Assembly (NCBI GenBank): GCA_038106185.1
Contig: JAYODE010000001.1
Coordinates: 124,001-188,000 of the forward strand
DNA length: 64,000 nt
Reading direction: 5' to 3'
Source of the DNA: UBA4582 sp038106185
Lineage (GTDB): Bacteria; Pseudomonadota; Gammaproteobacteria; Pseudomonadales; Azotimanducaceae
Below are positions 34,578 to 44,800 of the stretch, one piece after another. Under the pieces are notes generated by a model that was not told where the DNA came from, ran no database searches, and saw only the letters and a program-made list of their open reading frames with translations. Both the position numbers and the translations under genes were made by a program. Within the stretch, counting starts at the first letter, position 1, and each line of letters opens with the position of its first letter.

Positions 34578-37500
34578 ATGAAAAGAATGCTAATAAACGC
34601 GACCCACAGTGAAGAACTCAGGGTAGCAATGGTCGATGGCCAAAAGCTTTTTGATCTAGACATTGAAAACCGCTCCAGAGAGCAGAAAAAAGCCAACATC
34701 TATAAAGCTCGGATTACTCGGGTAGAACCAAGCCTGGAAGCTGCTTTTATCGATTTTGGTGCCAATCGGCACGGCTTTCTGCCACTAAAGGAAATCTCCC
34801 GCGAATACTTCACAGGTCCTGGCGCCAAGGGTTCTGGCCGAGTCAACATCAAGGATGTTGTCAAAGAAGGTACAGAGATCATCGTCCAGGTCGAGAAAGA
34901 GGAACGGGGTAATAAGGGCGCTGCCCTGACTACTTTTTATAGCCTCGCCGGCCGTTACCTGGTCTTAATGCCAAATAATCCTCGTGCTGGGGGTATCTCA
35001 CGGCGCATCGAAGGCGAAGAGCGCACAGAGCTCAAAGATGCTATGTCACAGCTCGAGATCCCGAAGAACATGGGCGCGATTATACGTACGGCCGGTGTCG
35101 GGCGTTCCGCCGAGGAGCTCCAATCGGATCTTGACTACTTGGTCACCTTGGCCGGTACTATCGAGAAAGCAGCCGAAAGCGCTAAGGCACCCTTCCTGAT
35201 CTATCAGGAAAACAACATTATCATACGGGCAATTCGCGACTATCTGCGAGACGACATAGGCGAGATCCTAATCGATACCAAGGAAGCCTTTGAGCAGGCA
35301 TCCGAGTGGGTTGAACGCGTCATGCCTCAGTTTTCATCTCGCATTAAATACTACGACAGCGAAGTCGCGTTGTTCAGTCGTTACCAAATTGAAGGTCAAA
35401 TCGAGTCGGCTTTCCAAAGAGAAGTTCGCCTGCCGTCTGGCGGCTCAGTGGTCATAGATCCCACGGAAGCGCTAGTGTCAATCGATATCAACTCATCCAG
35501 AGCCACTAAGGGTGCTGATATTGAAGAGACCGCCTTAAACACAAACCTGGAAGCCGCTGATGAAATATGCCGGCAGATGCGTCTGAGAGACATAGGTGGT
35601 CTGGTCGTCATAGATTTTATTGACATGAACTCACCCAAAAACCAGCGTGCAGTTGAAAACAGAATGCGCGATGCGCTTGAAGTTGACCGCGCCAGAGTCC
35701 AGGTCGGGCGCATATCGAGGTTCGGCCTGCTGGAAATGTCCCGCCAACGCCTTAGACCGTCATTGGGCGAAACCAGTGGGATTGTCTGTCCGCGTTGCAG
35801 CGGTTTGGGCACTATTCGTGACGTAGAATCCTCGGCCTTGGCGATTATGCGTCTGGTTGAAGAGGAAGCCATGAAGGAGACTACGGCTGAGATTCGCGCC
35901 TTCCTGCCTATTCCTGTTGCCTCCTACCTGTTGAATGAAAAGCGTAATGACCTGACTAACATTGAAACTCGTACCCATGTACGCGTCGTGGTCGTGCCCT
36001 CCCCAGATCTTGAAACACCCCACTATCGGGTGGAGCGAATTCGAGCAACGGATGATGAGATCACAGAAGCCAGTTATGAGCTGAAAGTCGAGCTCGAAGT
36101 TGAGGCCCCTGTTGCTGCGAGCAAGCCGTCACCAGTCGCAAAAGCTGCTGTGCAGGCCATACCCCAACCTGCGGGCCCTACTCGGCCAGTGAAAGCGACA
36201 ACTGTCAAGGCTGACAGTCCGAAAAAGGCGAGTCTGCTGGCGCGTTTCCTGTCCCTATTTGCCAGTGACGACGCCCCTGCTCCAGCCACTAAATCGGCAT
36301 CAGAGAAAAAGCCGGCCCAGAGTCGTGGCGGTCGAGGTGGACGGCGGCGTTCCGACAGTCGAATTCAAGATGGCAGTGATCGAGCCACAGAAACCACAAC
36401 CAAGTCTGCACCCAAGGGGGATGTTGCTACTGATAAGCCCAGTCGCCCGCCGCGCAGCCGCAGAGGCGGAGAAAAAACGCGAGAAGCATCCAAGTCTGAG
36501 GATAAAGCCAACGGCAACCGTCCTGAAAACGTCAAAAAACGTCCGGAACGAAATCTGGCCGAAGAACAAGATAGCACCGATAGCGACAAGCGCAATCAAG
36601 GCAGTCGTCAGCGTTCTGGTCAACGCAAGCGCAGCCCGAGAGTTGAAGGGACTCCTGTTACTGAAGCCGTCAGCGCGATTGCCTCGTCTTCGATAGACGG
36701 CGATATTACGATCAACGATGCCCAGGATAACGTTGCACTGGCACTGGCTGACACTGGATCAATTACCGTCGAACCTACTCGGTTACAGGCTGAATTGGAA
36801 AAGCGAGCAGCAGCGAATGGGCGATCTGCAGCCACATCCAATGTACCTGAAACTACTTCGACAGCCGTCGAAACAGCAGTTCCGGTTGCAGCCAATGAAC
36901 CTGCCAGTGAAACCAGAGTTGAGGAGTCAATCGAGGTGGCTGTCGAAGCACCGGTTACTGACTCAAAGCCCTTGAACCTTGACGCAGCCAGCCTGACGCC
37001 TCAAAGCGCTGAGCTTGAAACCACTGCTCTTGAGACAGTCGCTCTTGAGACAGTCGCTCTTGAGACAGTCGCTCNNNNNNNNNNNNNNNNNNNNNNNNNN
37101 NNNNNNNNNNNNNNNNNNNNNNNNNNNNNNNNNNNNNNNNNNNNNNNNNNNNNNNNNNNNNNNNNNNNNNNNNNGCTCTTGAGACAGTCGCTCTTGAGAC
37201 AGTCGCTCTTGAGACAGTCGCTCACGAGACTAACACATCGGAATCAGCCGCTGACCTGGTCAAAGCTGCCCCAGATGTCGCTGAAGTGCTTGCACCAGAG
37301 ACTGCTGAAGCTGCCACCGCAGAATTAGCTTCCGAAACCGTGCATGACATCGAGGCAACGTCAGTCGTCGCGCCAGTACCGGAAATGACTAAGGCGAGCG
37401 CTCTCGAAGCTGAGAGAGTCTTGACAGCATCGGTCCCGGCAAACGTCAGATCCACGATAACAGCGCACCCATCCACTCGTGGACGCGCAACTAATGATCC

Positions 37501-37681
37501 GCGGGTACACTCGAGCCCGCCTATTCAGGGACCTGTGTTAACGGCGGTACCGACACTAACAGTCGCCCCTGCGTTGCCAGCAGAACCTCGCGTACTGGAC
37601 ATCTCCCATCCCAGTCATCGTGGACGTGCAGCCAACGATCCGCGAGTGCCTCTTAAAGCAATGGGTAATAACTTTTCCTAA
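34578..37681 (+). CDS. rne: Ribonuclease E (interrupted by assembly gap)
   Basis: Endoribonuclease and degradosome scaffold. ATG at 34578 starts MKRMLINATHSEE. S1 domain about 35-120; metal Asp residues in VSIDINSS and VVIDFIDMNSP (E. coli 303 and 346); zinc link CPRCSG with Cys404, same number as E. coli. From about 510 the tail is disordered, Arg/Lys-rich (RNA binding). At 37026 a 15-bp repeat coding ALETV begins, is cut by 100 N, and resumes at 37175; the frame resumes one base out of step with the 100-N placeholder. Read through the repeat, the tail runs to 37681 and ends with paired HPSTRGRATNDPR / HPSHRGRAANDPR motifs, as in pseudomonad RNase E. Not a true frameshift. Confidence 0.95.
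37026..37219. repeat. 15-bp coding repeat in rne with gap
   Basis: GCTCTTGAGACAGTC at 37026, 37041, 37056, (partial 37071), then N, then 37175, 37190, 37205. Each copy encodes Ala-Leu-Glu-Thr-Val in the disordered tail. True copy number unknown. Confidence 0.96.
37075..37174. other. Assembly gap (100 N) in rne
   Basis: Placeholder inside the rne repeat. Keeping the repeat phase requires 104 bases between 37071 and 37175 to be a multiple of 15, so 100 is not the true length. Confidence 0.98.
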
Positions 37682-37716
37682 CCGGCCCTTGATAGATCGG
37701 CGTAATGTCAGCAGGA

Positions 37717-38733
37717 TCAGGTTGAGGGATAAACGACCGGTTCAATCTCTAACTGGAGATTGAACCGGTCCATGACCCGATACTGAACCTGGCGTGCTAA
37801 CGCCATCATATCCTCGCCAGTCGCAGCACCTGTGTTGACGAGCACTAACGCATGTTGATCAGAAACAGCGGCTTGCCCCACCTTGAAACCTTTCAAACCC
37901 AACGAATCTATCAACCAGGCTGCCGAGAGTTTCCAATCGCCTTCCTCCTGCTCTCTCGCCGGCATAGTTGGAAATTCATTCTGTAACTGGCGCAAAGTGT
38001 CCAAACTCACCTGCGGGTTTTTAAAAAAGCTTCCCACGTTACCTATGATACTGGGATCTGGCAGTTTCTTTCGCCGGATCTCGGCAACAGCCTCACTGAC
38101 CTGCGTCGCTGTGACGCCATCAGATGACTGTAGCTCTCGCCATTGCCGAAGCTCTGGATAGTCAAGTCTCGGTGAAAAGTCATGACTCAGGCGCAAACAC
38201 ACTCGACTGATAACCGCTACCTGACGAAGGGACCGCTTAAAAATACTATCCCGGTACCCAAACTGACATTCGCTATTGCTCAAGACCAACGCCTTGCCAC
38301 TCGCGATTTCTATGGCATGCACCTGTTCAATCATAGTCCCCAACTCAACACCGTAGGCTCCTATATTCTGAATCGGCGCTGCACCTACAAGACCGGGGAT
38401 GAGGGTCAAATTTTCGAGTCCTGAAAGCCCAATCTTAAGGGTCTGCCGGACCAGCAGGTCCCATGACTCGCCCGCCGCCACTTCAACACGATTTCCCTCT
38501 ATCGCGATACCTCTGGTACGAACACAGATGACAAGACCAGCAATATTTTGAGCGAGAACACAATTGCTGCCACCACCCAACACAGTGACTGGCCATCGCC
38601 GCTGTCGCGCATAGGCTAGCGCCTCAAGTACTTCAGAGTCACTGTTCACCTCAACCAGAAATTCTGCGTAGGCAGGCAACCGCAGGCTATTGCGAGTCGT
38701 GAGCAAAACCTGCCGTTGAATATTAAGGCTCAA
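37717..38733 (-). CDS. murB: UDP-N-acetylenolpyruvoylglucosamine reductase (MurB)
   Basis: FAD/NADPH enzyme making UDP-MurNAc for peptidoglycan. I choose a TTG start at 38733 with AGGAG 6 bp upstream (338 aa, LSLNIQRQVL); a further TTG at 38751 would place that site inside the gene. VLGGGSNCVLA and GAAPIQNIGAYGVE bind FAD; GYRDSIFK and the catalytic Ser in NVGSFFKNP and the Glu in the C-terminal LEIEPVVY are present. Type I MurB. The last codons form a perfect hairpin. Confidence 0.95.
   Translation of the reverse strand: MSLNIQRQVLLTTRNSLRLPAYAEFLVEVNSDSEVLEALAYARQRRWPVTVLGGGSNCVLAQNIAGLVICVRTRGIAIEGNRVEVAAGESWDLLVRQTLKIGLSGLENLTLIPGLVGAAPIQNIGAYGVELGTMIEQVHAIEIASGKALVLSNSECQFGYRDSIFKRSLRQVAVISRVCLRLSHDFSPRLDYPELRQWRELQSSDGVTATQVSEAVAEIRRKKLPDPSIIGNVGSFFKNPQVSLDTLRQLQNEFPTMPAREQEEGDWKLSAAWLIDSLGLKGFKVGQAAVSDQHALVLVNTGAATGEDMMALARQVQYRVMDRFNLQLEIEPVVYPST
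37735..37770. repeat. Perfect 15-bp inverted repeat in the 3' end of murB
   Basis: GACCGGTTCAATCTC (37735-37749) and its exact complement (37756-37770) with a 6-nt loop. It lies inside the last codons of murB (NLQLEIEPV), between convergent rne and murB. No T-run follows, so it may be a processing or bidirectional termination hairpin. Confidence 0.85.
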
Positions 38734-38837
38734 CCAGTTCTCCTGGACCAAATGACGCGCCGATTATACCTGATGCAGGCCAACGGGTTGGCATGTATAC
38801 TTTCCGCGGAAATTTTTTCGATTAAAAAGGGTAAATC

Positions 38838-39608
38838 ATGGATCTACAAGACAAAGTTGCTTTTATCACCGGCGGCGCCTCCGGCCTTGGCCGTGCCACG
38901 GCAGAAAATTTTATCAGAGCCGGCGCCAAGGTTATGGTATTTGACCTAAACGCTGAAAACGCCGAAAAAGCCGCTGCGGAACTCGGTGCGAACGCGAGCT
39001 TTGCCGCTGGCGATGTTGCCGATGAAGAGGCAGTCAGTGCTGCAGTACAAAAGACCGTCGAAACCTTCGGTGCACTCCACGTCAACGTCAACAGCGCCGG
39101 TATCGGGGCCGCAGCACGCACCTTGGGTCGAGACGGCCCCATGCCTTTAAAGACCTTTGAGTTTATTGTTCGAGTCAATCTGATTGGCACTTTCAATGTT
39201 TTAAGATTATGTGCAGCTGCTATGCAGCATAACGCACCCGTCACCGCTGACGGCGAGCGTGGCGTTATTATCAACGTTGCTTCAGTCGCTGCATTTGACG
39301 GTCAGATAGGCCAGGCAGCCTATAGCGCGAGTAAAGGCGGTGTGGCCGGTATGACATTACCGATTGCGCGGGACCTGGTTAAGCAAGGTATTCGCTGCGT
39401 AACAATCGCACCTGGTATCTTCGAGACGCCGATGATGAAATTCGCTCCTCCGCAGGTCCGTGAGCCACTGATTGAGATGACACAATTCCCGCATCGATTA
39501 GGTGATCCCAGTGAATTTGCCCAGACTGCCGCCTACATCGTCAATTGCAGCTATATCAACGGTGAAACTATTCGTCTTGATAGCGGCATTAGAATGCAGC
39601 CGAAATAG
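38838..39608 (+). CDS. SDR 3-hydroxyacyl-CoA dehydrogenase-like protein
   Basis: 256 aa classical short-chain dehydrogenase. TGGASGLG (11-18), NSAG, and Ser-Tyr-Lys in NVASVAAFDGQIGQAAYSASK. The QIGQAAYSASKGGVAGMTLPIARDL block and the GIFETPMM tail strongly resemble HSD17B10/type 2 3-hydroxyacyl-CoA dehydrogenases (NAD+, beta-oxidation of acyl-CoA). Followed by a strong terminator. Confidence 0.9.
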   Translation: MDLQDKVAFITGGASGLGRATAENFIRAGAKVMVFDLNAENAEKAAAELGANASFAAGDVADEEAVSAAVQKTVETFGALHVNVNSAGIGAAARTLGRDGPMPLKTFEFIVRVNLIGTFNVLRLCAAAMQHNAPVTADGERGVIINVASVAAFDGQIGQAAYSASKGGVAGMTLPIARDLVKQGIRCVTIAPGIFETPMMKFAPPQVREPLIEMTQFPHRLGDPSEFAQTAAYIVNCSYINGETIRLDSGIRMQPK

Positions 39609-39666
39609 TCTGACGGCCCAGCTCCCGCAGTCAGCCGCAATGAAGCCGTTGGGGTGACGCGGTTCG

Positions 39667-39709
39667 AAAAAAAAGGCGCGTCCGCGATAGCGAATGCGCC
39701 TTTTTTTTT
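39667..39709. terminator. Bidirectional Rho-independent terminator
   Basis: AAAAAAAAGGCGC (39667-39679) pairs with GCGCC plus nine T (39696-39709); A-run on one side and T-run on the other allow use from both the SDR gene (+) and the selenoprotein gene (-). Confidence 0.9.
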
Positions 39710-39735
39710 ACCGCTGCAGCTTGTACCTTGACGTC

Positions 39736-40281
39736 CTAAGTTGCTTTTGACTCGCCTGACTCGCCTGACTCAACAATCAGCGCGACCACCTGGTCATAGG
39801 CTGATTCGGCCAGAGACCGCATTTCAGCATCAGTTCTATCTTGAATAGGATGGCCAACGAACATTCGTGGCGCATCAAAACCCAGAGAGGCTGCTTGGGC
39901 GACAGCGGCTTCGCGAAACTCCTCAGAGGCAATAAAACCCCCGGGAATACCTCTCCTGTCCAGATCCATAATGTCATGCAAACTGCACGACGTACAGGAT
40001 CCTCAGTCGGCAAGCGCTTCGATAACCACATCACACTCGGTGGCTATCTGTTGCTTTAGCTCTACCGGCGCAATCCGAGTGAAGGTTGGTTTCGCATAAT
40101 GCCGAGGTATCGCACCCGCCTGCGTGAGTAACTCATCCAGGCGAGCAATAAACACATTACCTCGTGGTTTGGAAATATCCAGTAATCCCACATTCAGCCC
40201 GACGAGACTATGTCGCCTGGGTAACGGAATACGCGACTCTGGGGCTAGCTCAGCGGTTGGATCCAGAAAGCTGTTCATCAT
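39736..40281 (-). CDS. UGSC family selenoprotein (in-frame UGA = Sec93)
   Basis: Reads as two frames split by one TGA (40005-40003): 92 residues ending CDVVIEALAD, then in the same frame GSCTSCSLHDIMDLDRRGIP. Reading TGA as selenocysteine gives one 181-aa protein with the U-G-S-C-T-S-C motif, matching the UGSC (seleno)protein family known from marine metagenomes. Sec93 with Cys96 makes a UxxC redox pair, Cys96/Cys99 a CxxC. A hairpin with SECIS features directly follows the UGA. N-terminal half has SLVGLNVGLLDISKPRGNVF and a KPTFTRIAP segment typical of the family. Reaction unknown; probably thiol redox. Gene lies 112 bp downstream of a thioredoxin-fused gene on the same strand. ATGATG start. 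Confidence 0.9.
39973..40005 (-). promoter_or_regulatory. UGA codon and predicted bacterial SECIS hairpin
   Basis: On the mRNA the UGA (40005-40003) is followed after 11 nt by a 7-bp stem GUCGUGC/GCAUGAC (39991-39985 and 39979-39973, one G-U pair) with loop AGUUU. The loop starts 18 nt after the UGA and has G at its second position, matching the published bacterial SECIS rules (small apical loop, G in the first two bases, 16-37 nt from UGA). It would bind SelB for Sec insertion. Confidence 0.8.
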
Positions 40282-40393
40282 TGTGACCTCTCTAATTGCT
40301 CACCCATTTAACACTCGTTGAAATATAGCCAATTCCCTTCTCGAACGACAGCCTGATGCGCGCCATTCTGGCATCATAGTCGCGATACCTCGT

Positions 40394-41821
40394 TCAAACT
40401 ATCTCGCGTGTGACCGGTACGCTGCCGATTTTACCGGTAGCACCCCATCCACCAATGATCGCTGAAAACAGACCCGCACTACCACCAGCCCGCACGATAT
40501 TCAGGCCGCCATTCCGAAACTTGGGTAACGTCTGATCTTTGAATTTTTCTGGCAAACCTTCGGCAATACCCCCAGCACCCGCGATCAACTCACTACCAGG
40601 CTGCAGCAATAACTCATGCAGCTCGGCTTTAAGCCTGGCCTTGGTCCAACCGGCTTCACGGAATACCCGCTCATGCTCCGGTGAAACGACGAGAAATGCA
40701 TCAGCTGCCATAACCATTTTCGGATGTGAAACGACTTTCAACCCGGCGGCAAAGGATCGACTCAGAGACTCAGGTGTTCTCGACTTTTGATCAACGATGC
40801 CTTGCACCCCATCGGCAGCGAACAAGCTGACCGTCGAGGCTTCACGACTAAATCCCTGCTCTTCTGCATAGGATTCCCAACAAGAACCGGTTTCATCTTC
40901 AGCGAAACAAAAAGTATATTTGCCGGGGTTGCCTAAAGCTGATCGATCAACGCCACCCGGTCGACCGCCGCCCACATTGCGAATGATCAGCTGCAGCGCC
41001 CGCCCAATCGTCGCATTGGCCCGATTCCCCTGACCAAGCGCATTTCCTCTTGAATTCATGCCAATGGCGCGACTCAGCGGCCCATTGACGAGTACCATGG
41101 GGCCGGAGAAATAGGTCGTCGCCAGCAGACCGTGCATGCAAAACTCATCCATCAGGGCCGCCTCAACCGCGGCAATCACCACCGGCAGGTATTCCGGCTT
41201 GCAACCAGCCATTACGGCGTTTATCGCGATCTTCTCAATGGTACAAGGCGCATAGTCCGGAGGCACATCGCCGATCACCTCTTCAGCTGCCCGCCGTGTG
41301 CCCTGCAGCATGCGAACGACTCGAATCTCCGTCGGGGGTACGAGCGGCAACCCATCACTCCAGCCCCTGTCGTAACAGGCTTCCACTTCATCTTCAGCGT
41401 CGGCGATCGCAACCCTTCTGGCCTTCAGCTGCTGACCACCATATTTCAAGGCGAGCTTTTCTGCCATTCCAGGATCCTGCGACTTGGAACCGCAACCTGG
41501 CCGAAAAGCAGGCAGGCTGGCACTGAATTTTTGCCCGCACAGCGTTTCCCAGGCCGATCTGTTCCAACCTTCCAGACGCTCGGCTTCTCGTCCATCATCG
41601 TAACAAATGAGGGTGGGGACTATTTCAATCTTCAATTCAAATGATTGTGCCAGTTCACGATCATCCTCGACGCTGAATCCGTCGGGAAGATTATCGGGAA
41701 AAGCCGGGTTATCCTGCGAAAACACGCGAATCTCAGTAGTCGATGCCAGCGTCTCGATAACGGGCTGGATCATTCGACAAGTCTCACATTCCTCTTTGAC
41801 CACAAGCACGTAGTGGCGCAT
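40394..41821 (-). CDS. Thioredoxin-fused partner of UGSC selenoprotein
   Basis: 475 aa from the ATG at 41821 (CGGAGT upstream; a TTG at 41860 is also in frame). Residues about 1-95 form a thioredoxin-like domain with Cys12-x-x-Cys15 (EECETCRM) and the cis-Pro in IVPTLICY. The remaining 380 residues are a family I recognise by pattern but not by function: GLPLVPPTEIRV, CTIEKIAINAVMAGCKPEYLPVVIAAVEA, NGPLSRAIGMNSRGNALG, RANATIGRALQLI, NPGKYTFCFAEDE and a C-terminal GGSAGLFSAIIGGW. Several Cys may be redox partners. Proteins of this C-terminal type commonly neighbour UGSC genes, so thioredoxin domain, partner and selenoprotein probably form one redox unit. Confidence 0.8.
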   Translation of the reverse strand: MRHYVLVVKEECETCRMIQPVIETLASTTEIRVFSQDNPAFPDNLPDGFSVEDDRELAQSFELKIEIVPTLICYDDGREAERLEGWNRSAWETLCGQKFSASLPAFRPGCGSKSQDPGMAEKLALKYGGQQLKARRVAIADAEDEVEACYDRGWSDGLPLVPPTEIRVVRMLQGTRRAAEEVIGDVPPDYAPCTIEKIAINAVMAGCKPEYLPVVIAAVEAALMDEFCMHGLLATTYFSGPMVLVNGPLSRAIGMNSRGNALGQGNRANATIGRALQLIIRNVGGGRPGGVDRSALGNPGKYTFCFAEDETGSCWESYAEEQGFSREASTVSLFAADGVQGIVDQKSRTPESLSRSFAAGLKVVSHPKMVMAADAFLVVSPEHERVFREAGWTKARLKAELHELLLQPGSELIAGAGGIAEGLPEKFKDQTLPKFRNGGLNIVRAGGSAGLFSAIIGGWGATGKIGSVPVTREIV

Positions 41822-41862
41822 CAATATAGACTCCGTTATATCTGTAATGTCGCCCTGCAAGG

Positions 41863-44800
41863 CTAGGCACTATAATTAACGGTATGCGCCATGGAGGTCA
41901 TGGTGGTAATACAATTTCTGTCGTACACCTTCTGCAGGCTATCACTGATAAGGTTGAAGTCCGCAGATCCAAAAACCGCTGTCCCCTCAATACCCAGCCA
42001 GGCATTTTTACCGTTTGCCTTCGCAACATACGCCGCCTGGTCGGCGATGGCAAGAACCTGCTCCCAATTGAATCGGTCTGGATACCAGCTATTGAAAGGA
42101 TAAGGTGCAAATCCAATTGACCCTGTCATATACCCCTTCATACCATTTCCCACCAAAAACGTGTGCTCCATCAGGCCTCGGCGAATGCGTTCCGCTAGCT
42201 GGTTAGGTCCGTTAAGACCATGGCCACGACCTACAATCAGGAATTCGTCGCCGCCCCAGCGGATCAAAGTATCAGAGTCCCTTGTGTGCTTGAGCAGGAT
42301 ATCGCAAACCTGAATTAATGCCTCGTCGCCGGCTGAATGACCAAAGCTATCGTTGATACTCTTGAAACCATCCAGGTCTATCATCATAAAAAACAGGACG
42401 GGCTCTTTCTGCAACGCTTCATGGGCTATGTCACCTTCCTCAAGGTCAATAAAGAATCGCCGCATAATCGCCACCTGATTTTCCATGTAATCGTAAAGAT
42501 AGCGGCGATTATGCAAACCGGTGAGCGCATCAGTGGTACTTGCTTTCAAAAGCTGGTCATTAACCACCTCCAGCTTATCATTCTGCTTGGCCAACTCGGC
42601 TGTCCTTAGCCTGACTAACTCTTCCAGAATTTGATGTTGATGACGGGCGACAACGAGCTTTCGCCGCTGCAAAAAAATCAGGCTCGCTGCAGAACCACCC
42701 GTCAAGATGACATAGATCAGGTAGGCCCACCAACTCACCCAGGGCGCAGGAACCACTGAAATATCAATAGCTGCGCCATCAAGATTCCAGACCCTGTCAT
42801 TGTTTGATGCCTTGACGCGAAAAGTGTAGTCACCTGCCGGTAGGTTGGTATAGGTCGCACGCCGAAAGCCTTCGGCATTTATCCAGCCCTCGTCAAAGCC
42901 GACCAACTGATAGGCATATTGATTCTTGTCAGGTGAGGCATAATCAAGTGCTGCAAATTCAAAAGTGATTAAGCGCTCGTCGTAGCCCAGGCTAATTTTG
43001 GATGGAGATGCTTGAGCACTATGAGAGAAGACCGTCTTATTCAAGCTGCTAATGCCATTAATCACGACTGGTGGCACTATCGCATTCGAGTGAATCGCCC
43101 TCGGCCTAAAACCCACCAATCCGCTGGCACCACCAAATAATAACTGACCATTTTTATCTTTCAGACGTGCGCCGAAGTTAAATTCATCTCCACGAGTTCC
43201 GTTGTGTTGATCATAGTGTTGAAACTCTGCCGTACTCGGATCTAGCTGCACGAGCCCACGATTACCACTCATCCAGATATAACCATCTTCATCCTCGAGA
43301 ATCCCGTATATCGTATTACTCTGCAATCCGGATATTCGATCAAAGTGACGAAATACAACTTCACCCGCGAGTCGATCACTCAGATCCCAATAATTAACAC
43401 CGCCATTGAGAGTGCCGACCCATAGCGTTCCAGTGCTACTCTCAAAGATTTCCCATGCTGTGTCGTTACTGATTGATTCAGGATCTCCTTCACTGGCCTG
43501 AAAGCGCTCAAAGGTTTGACTGACCTCATTCAGCAAGTTTAAACCACCACCCTCAGCACCAACCCAGAGCACACCCAGTGAATCTCGATAAATAGCAAGA
43601 ACTCGATCAGACCCCAGCGAATCCATGTTGTCAGGATCATGGCGGTAGTGCTTGATCTCACCAGTGGTTCGATCGATTCTGTTCAATCCACCGCCATAGG
43701 TACCTATCCAAAGCACCCCCTCCTCACCATGAATCACAGTAATACCATTAGCACTCAGAGAATTCTGATTTCCTTCTTCATGCATCAAGCAAGACAACGC
43801 CCCACTGCTTATCACGTAATGACATAAGCCAGCCGTCCGAGTACCAATCCACAGGTTATCGTCCCCCTCAGACCATAACGCCATCACCCGTTGATCAGGA
43901 AGAACGACAGAGAAGTCGCTCGCAACATAATCACCACTCGAGTTTAAGTCTAGACGGTTTAGCCCCGCGCCATAGGTACCAACCCAAAGCGCTCCGGCTT
44001 CTGATTGCGCAAGACTAACGACGACATCATTATTTAGCTGCCCGTCTGCCTGAGTATAGTAGGCAAATGCGCCGCTGAGATAATTCCACCGATCAACCCC
44101 CTCATAGGTGCCTATCCAGAGAACATTTGAGGCATCCTGATAAATCGTATCGACCCGGTTACCGCTCAAACTTCTCACGTCTTCTGAATTGTGCTGATAG
44201 GTAATAAAACGGTCAGTCTCTCGATGCCACTCGCTGAGGCCTCGATCGGTGCCGATCCAAAGAGTGAGTTCATGGTCAATCTGAATGTCTCGTACCAGAC
44301 CGCTCTGTAAGGCCGAGGGATCTTCAGGGTCAGCAAAATAGTGCTTAAACTGATTCGTCTCTGGATCAAATCGATTTAGGCCCGATGTCTGTGTTCCAAT
44401 CCATAACTGACCCTCAAACTCATTGATCACTCGAATATGGTTGTCGCTCAATGAAGAAGAATTCTGGGGCTCATGTAAGTAGGTGAAAAACCCATTTGTC
44501 GCTTCGTTGAATCTGGCAAGTCCGCCTTCTGTGCCAATCCATATCTGACCTGCGTTATCTTCAAATACTGCAGTGATCGACTCATGGGGCAATCCCAATG
44601 CATCATCCGACGCAAGATATCTTTCGAATCCATTCTGACCTTCCAGTTTTCGATTTAGGCCACCGCTGGTGCCCACCCAAAGGCGCTGCTGACTATCCAG
44701 GAATACCACGCGGACGTCATTGCTCGATAGACTGGTTTGATCGCGTTCATCGAAACGCCAGTTGGTAAAAGTATTCGTGGCCTGGTTAAAGTAATTCAAG

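Noticed and set aside
37075..37681. Real frameshift in rne
   Set aside because: The displacement coincides with the 100-N gap inside a 15-bp repeat; the downstream frame has the conserved RNase E tail.
39736..40281. Two separate short genes or a nonsense-mutated pseudogene
   Set aside because: The frames are the same, split by a single TGA, the sequence just after it is the family motif, and a SECIS-like hairpin follows.
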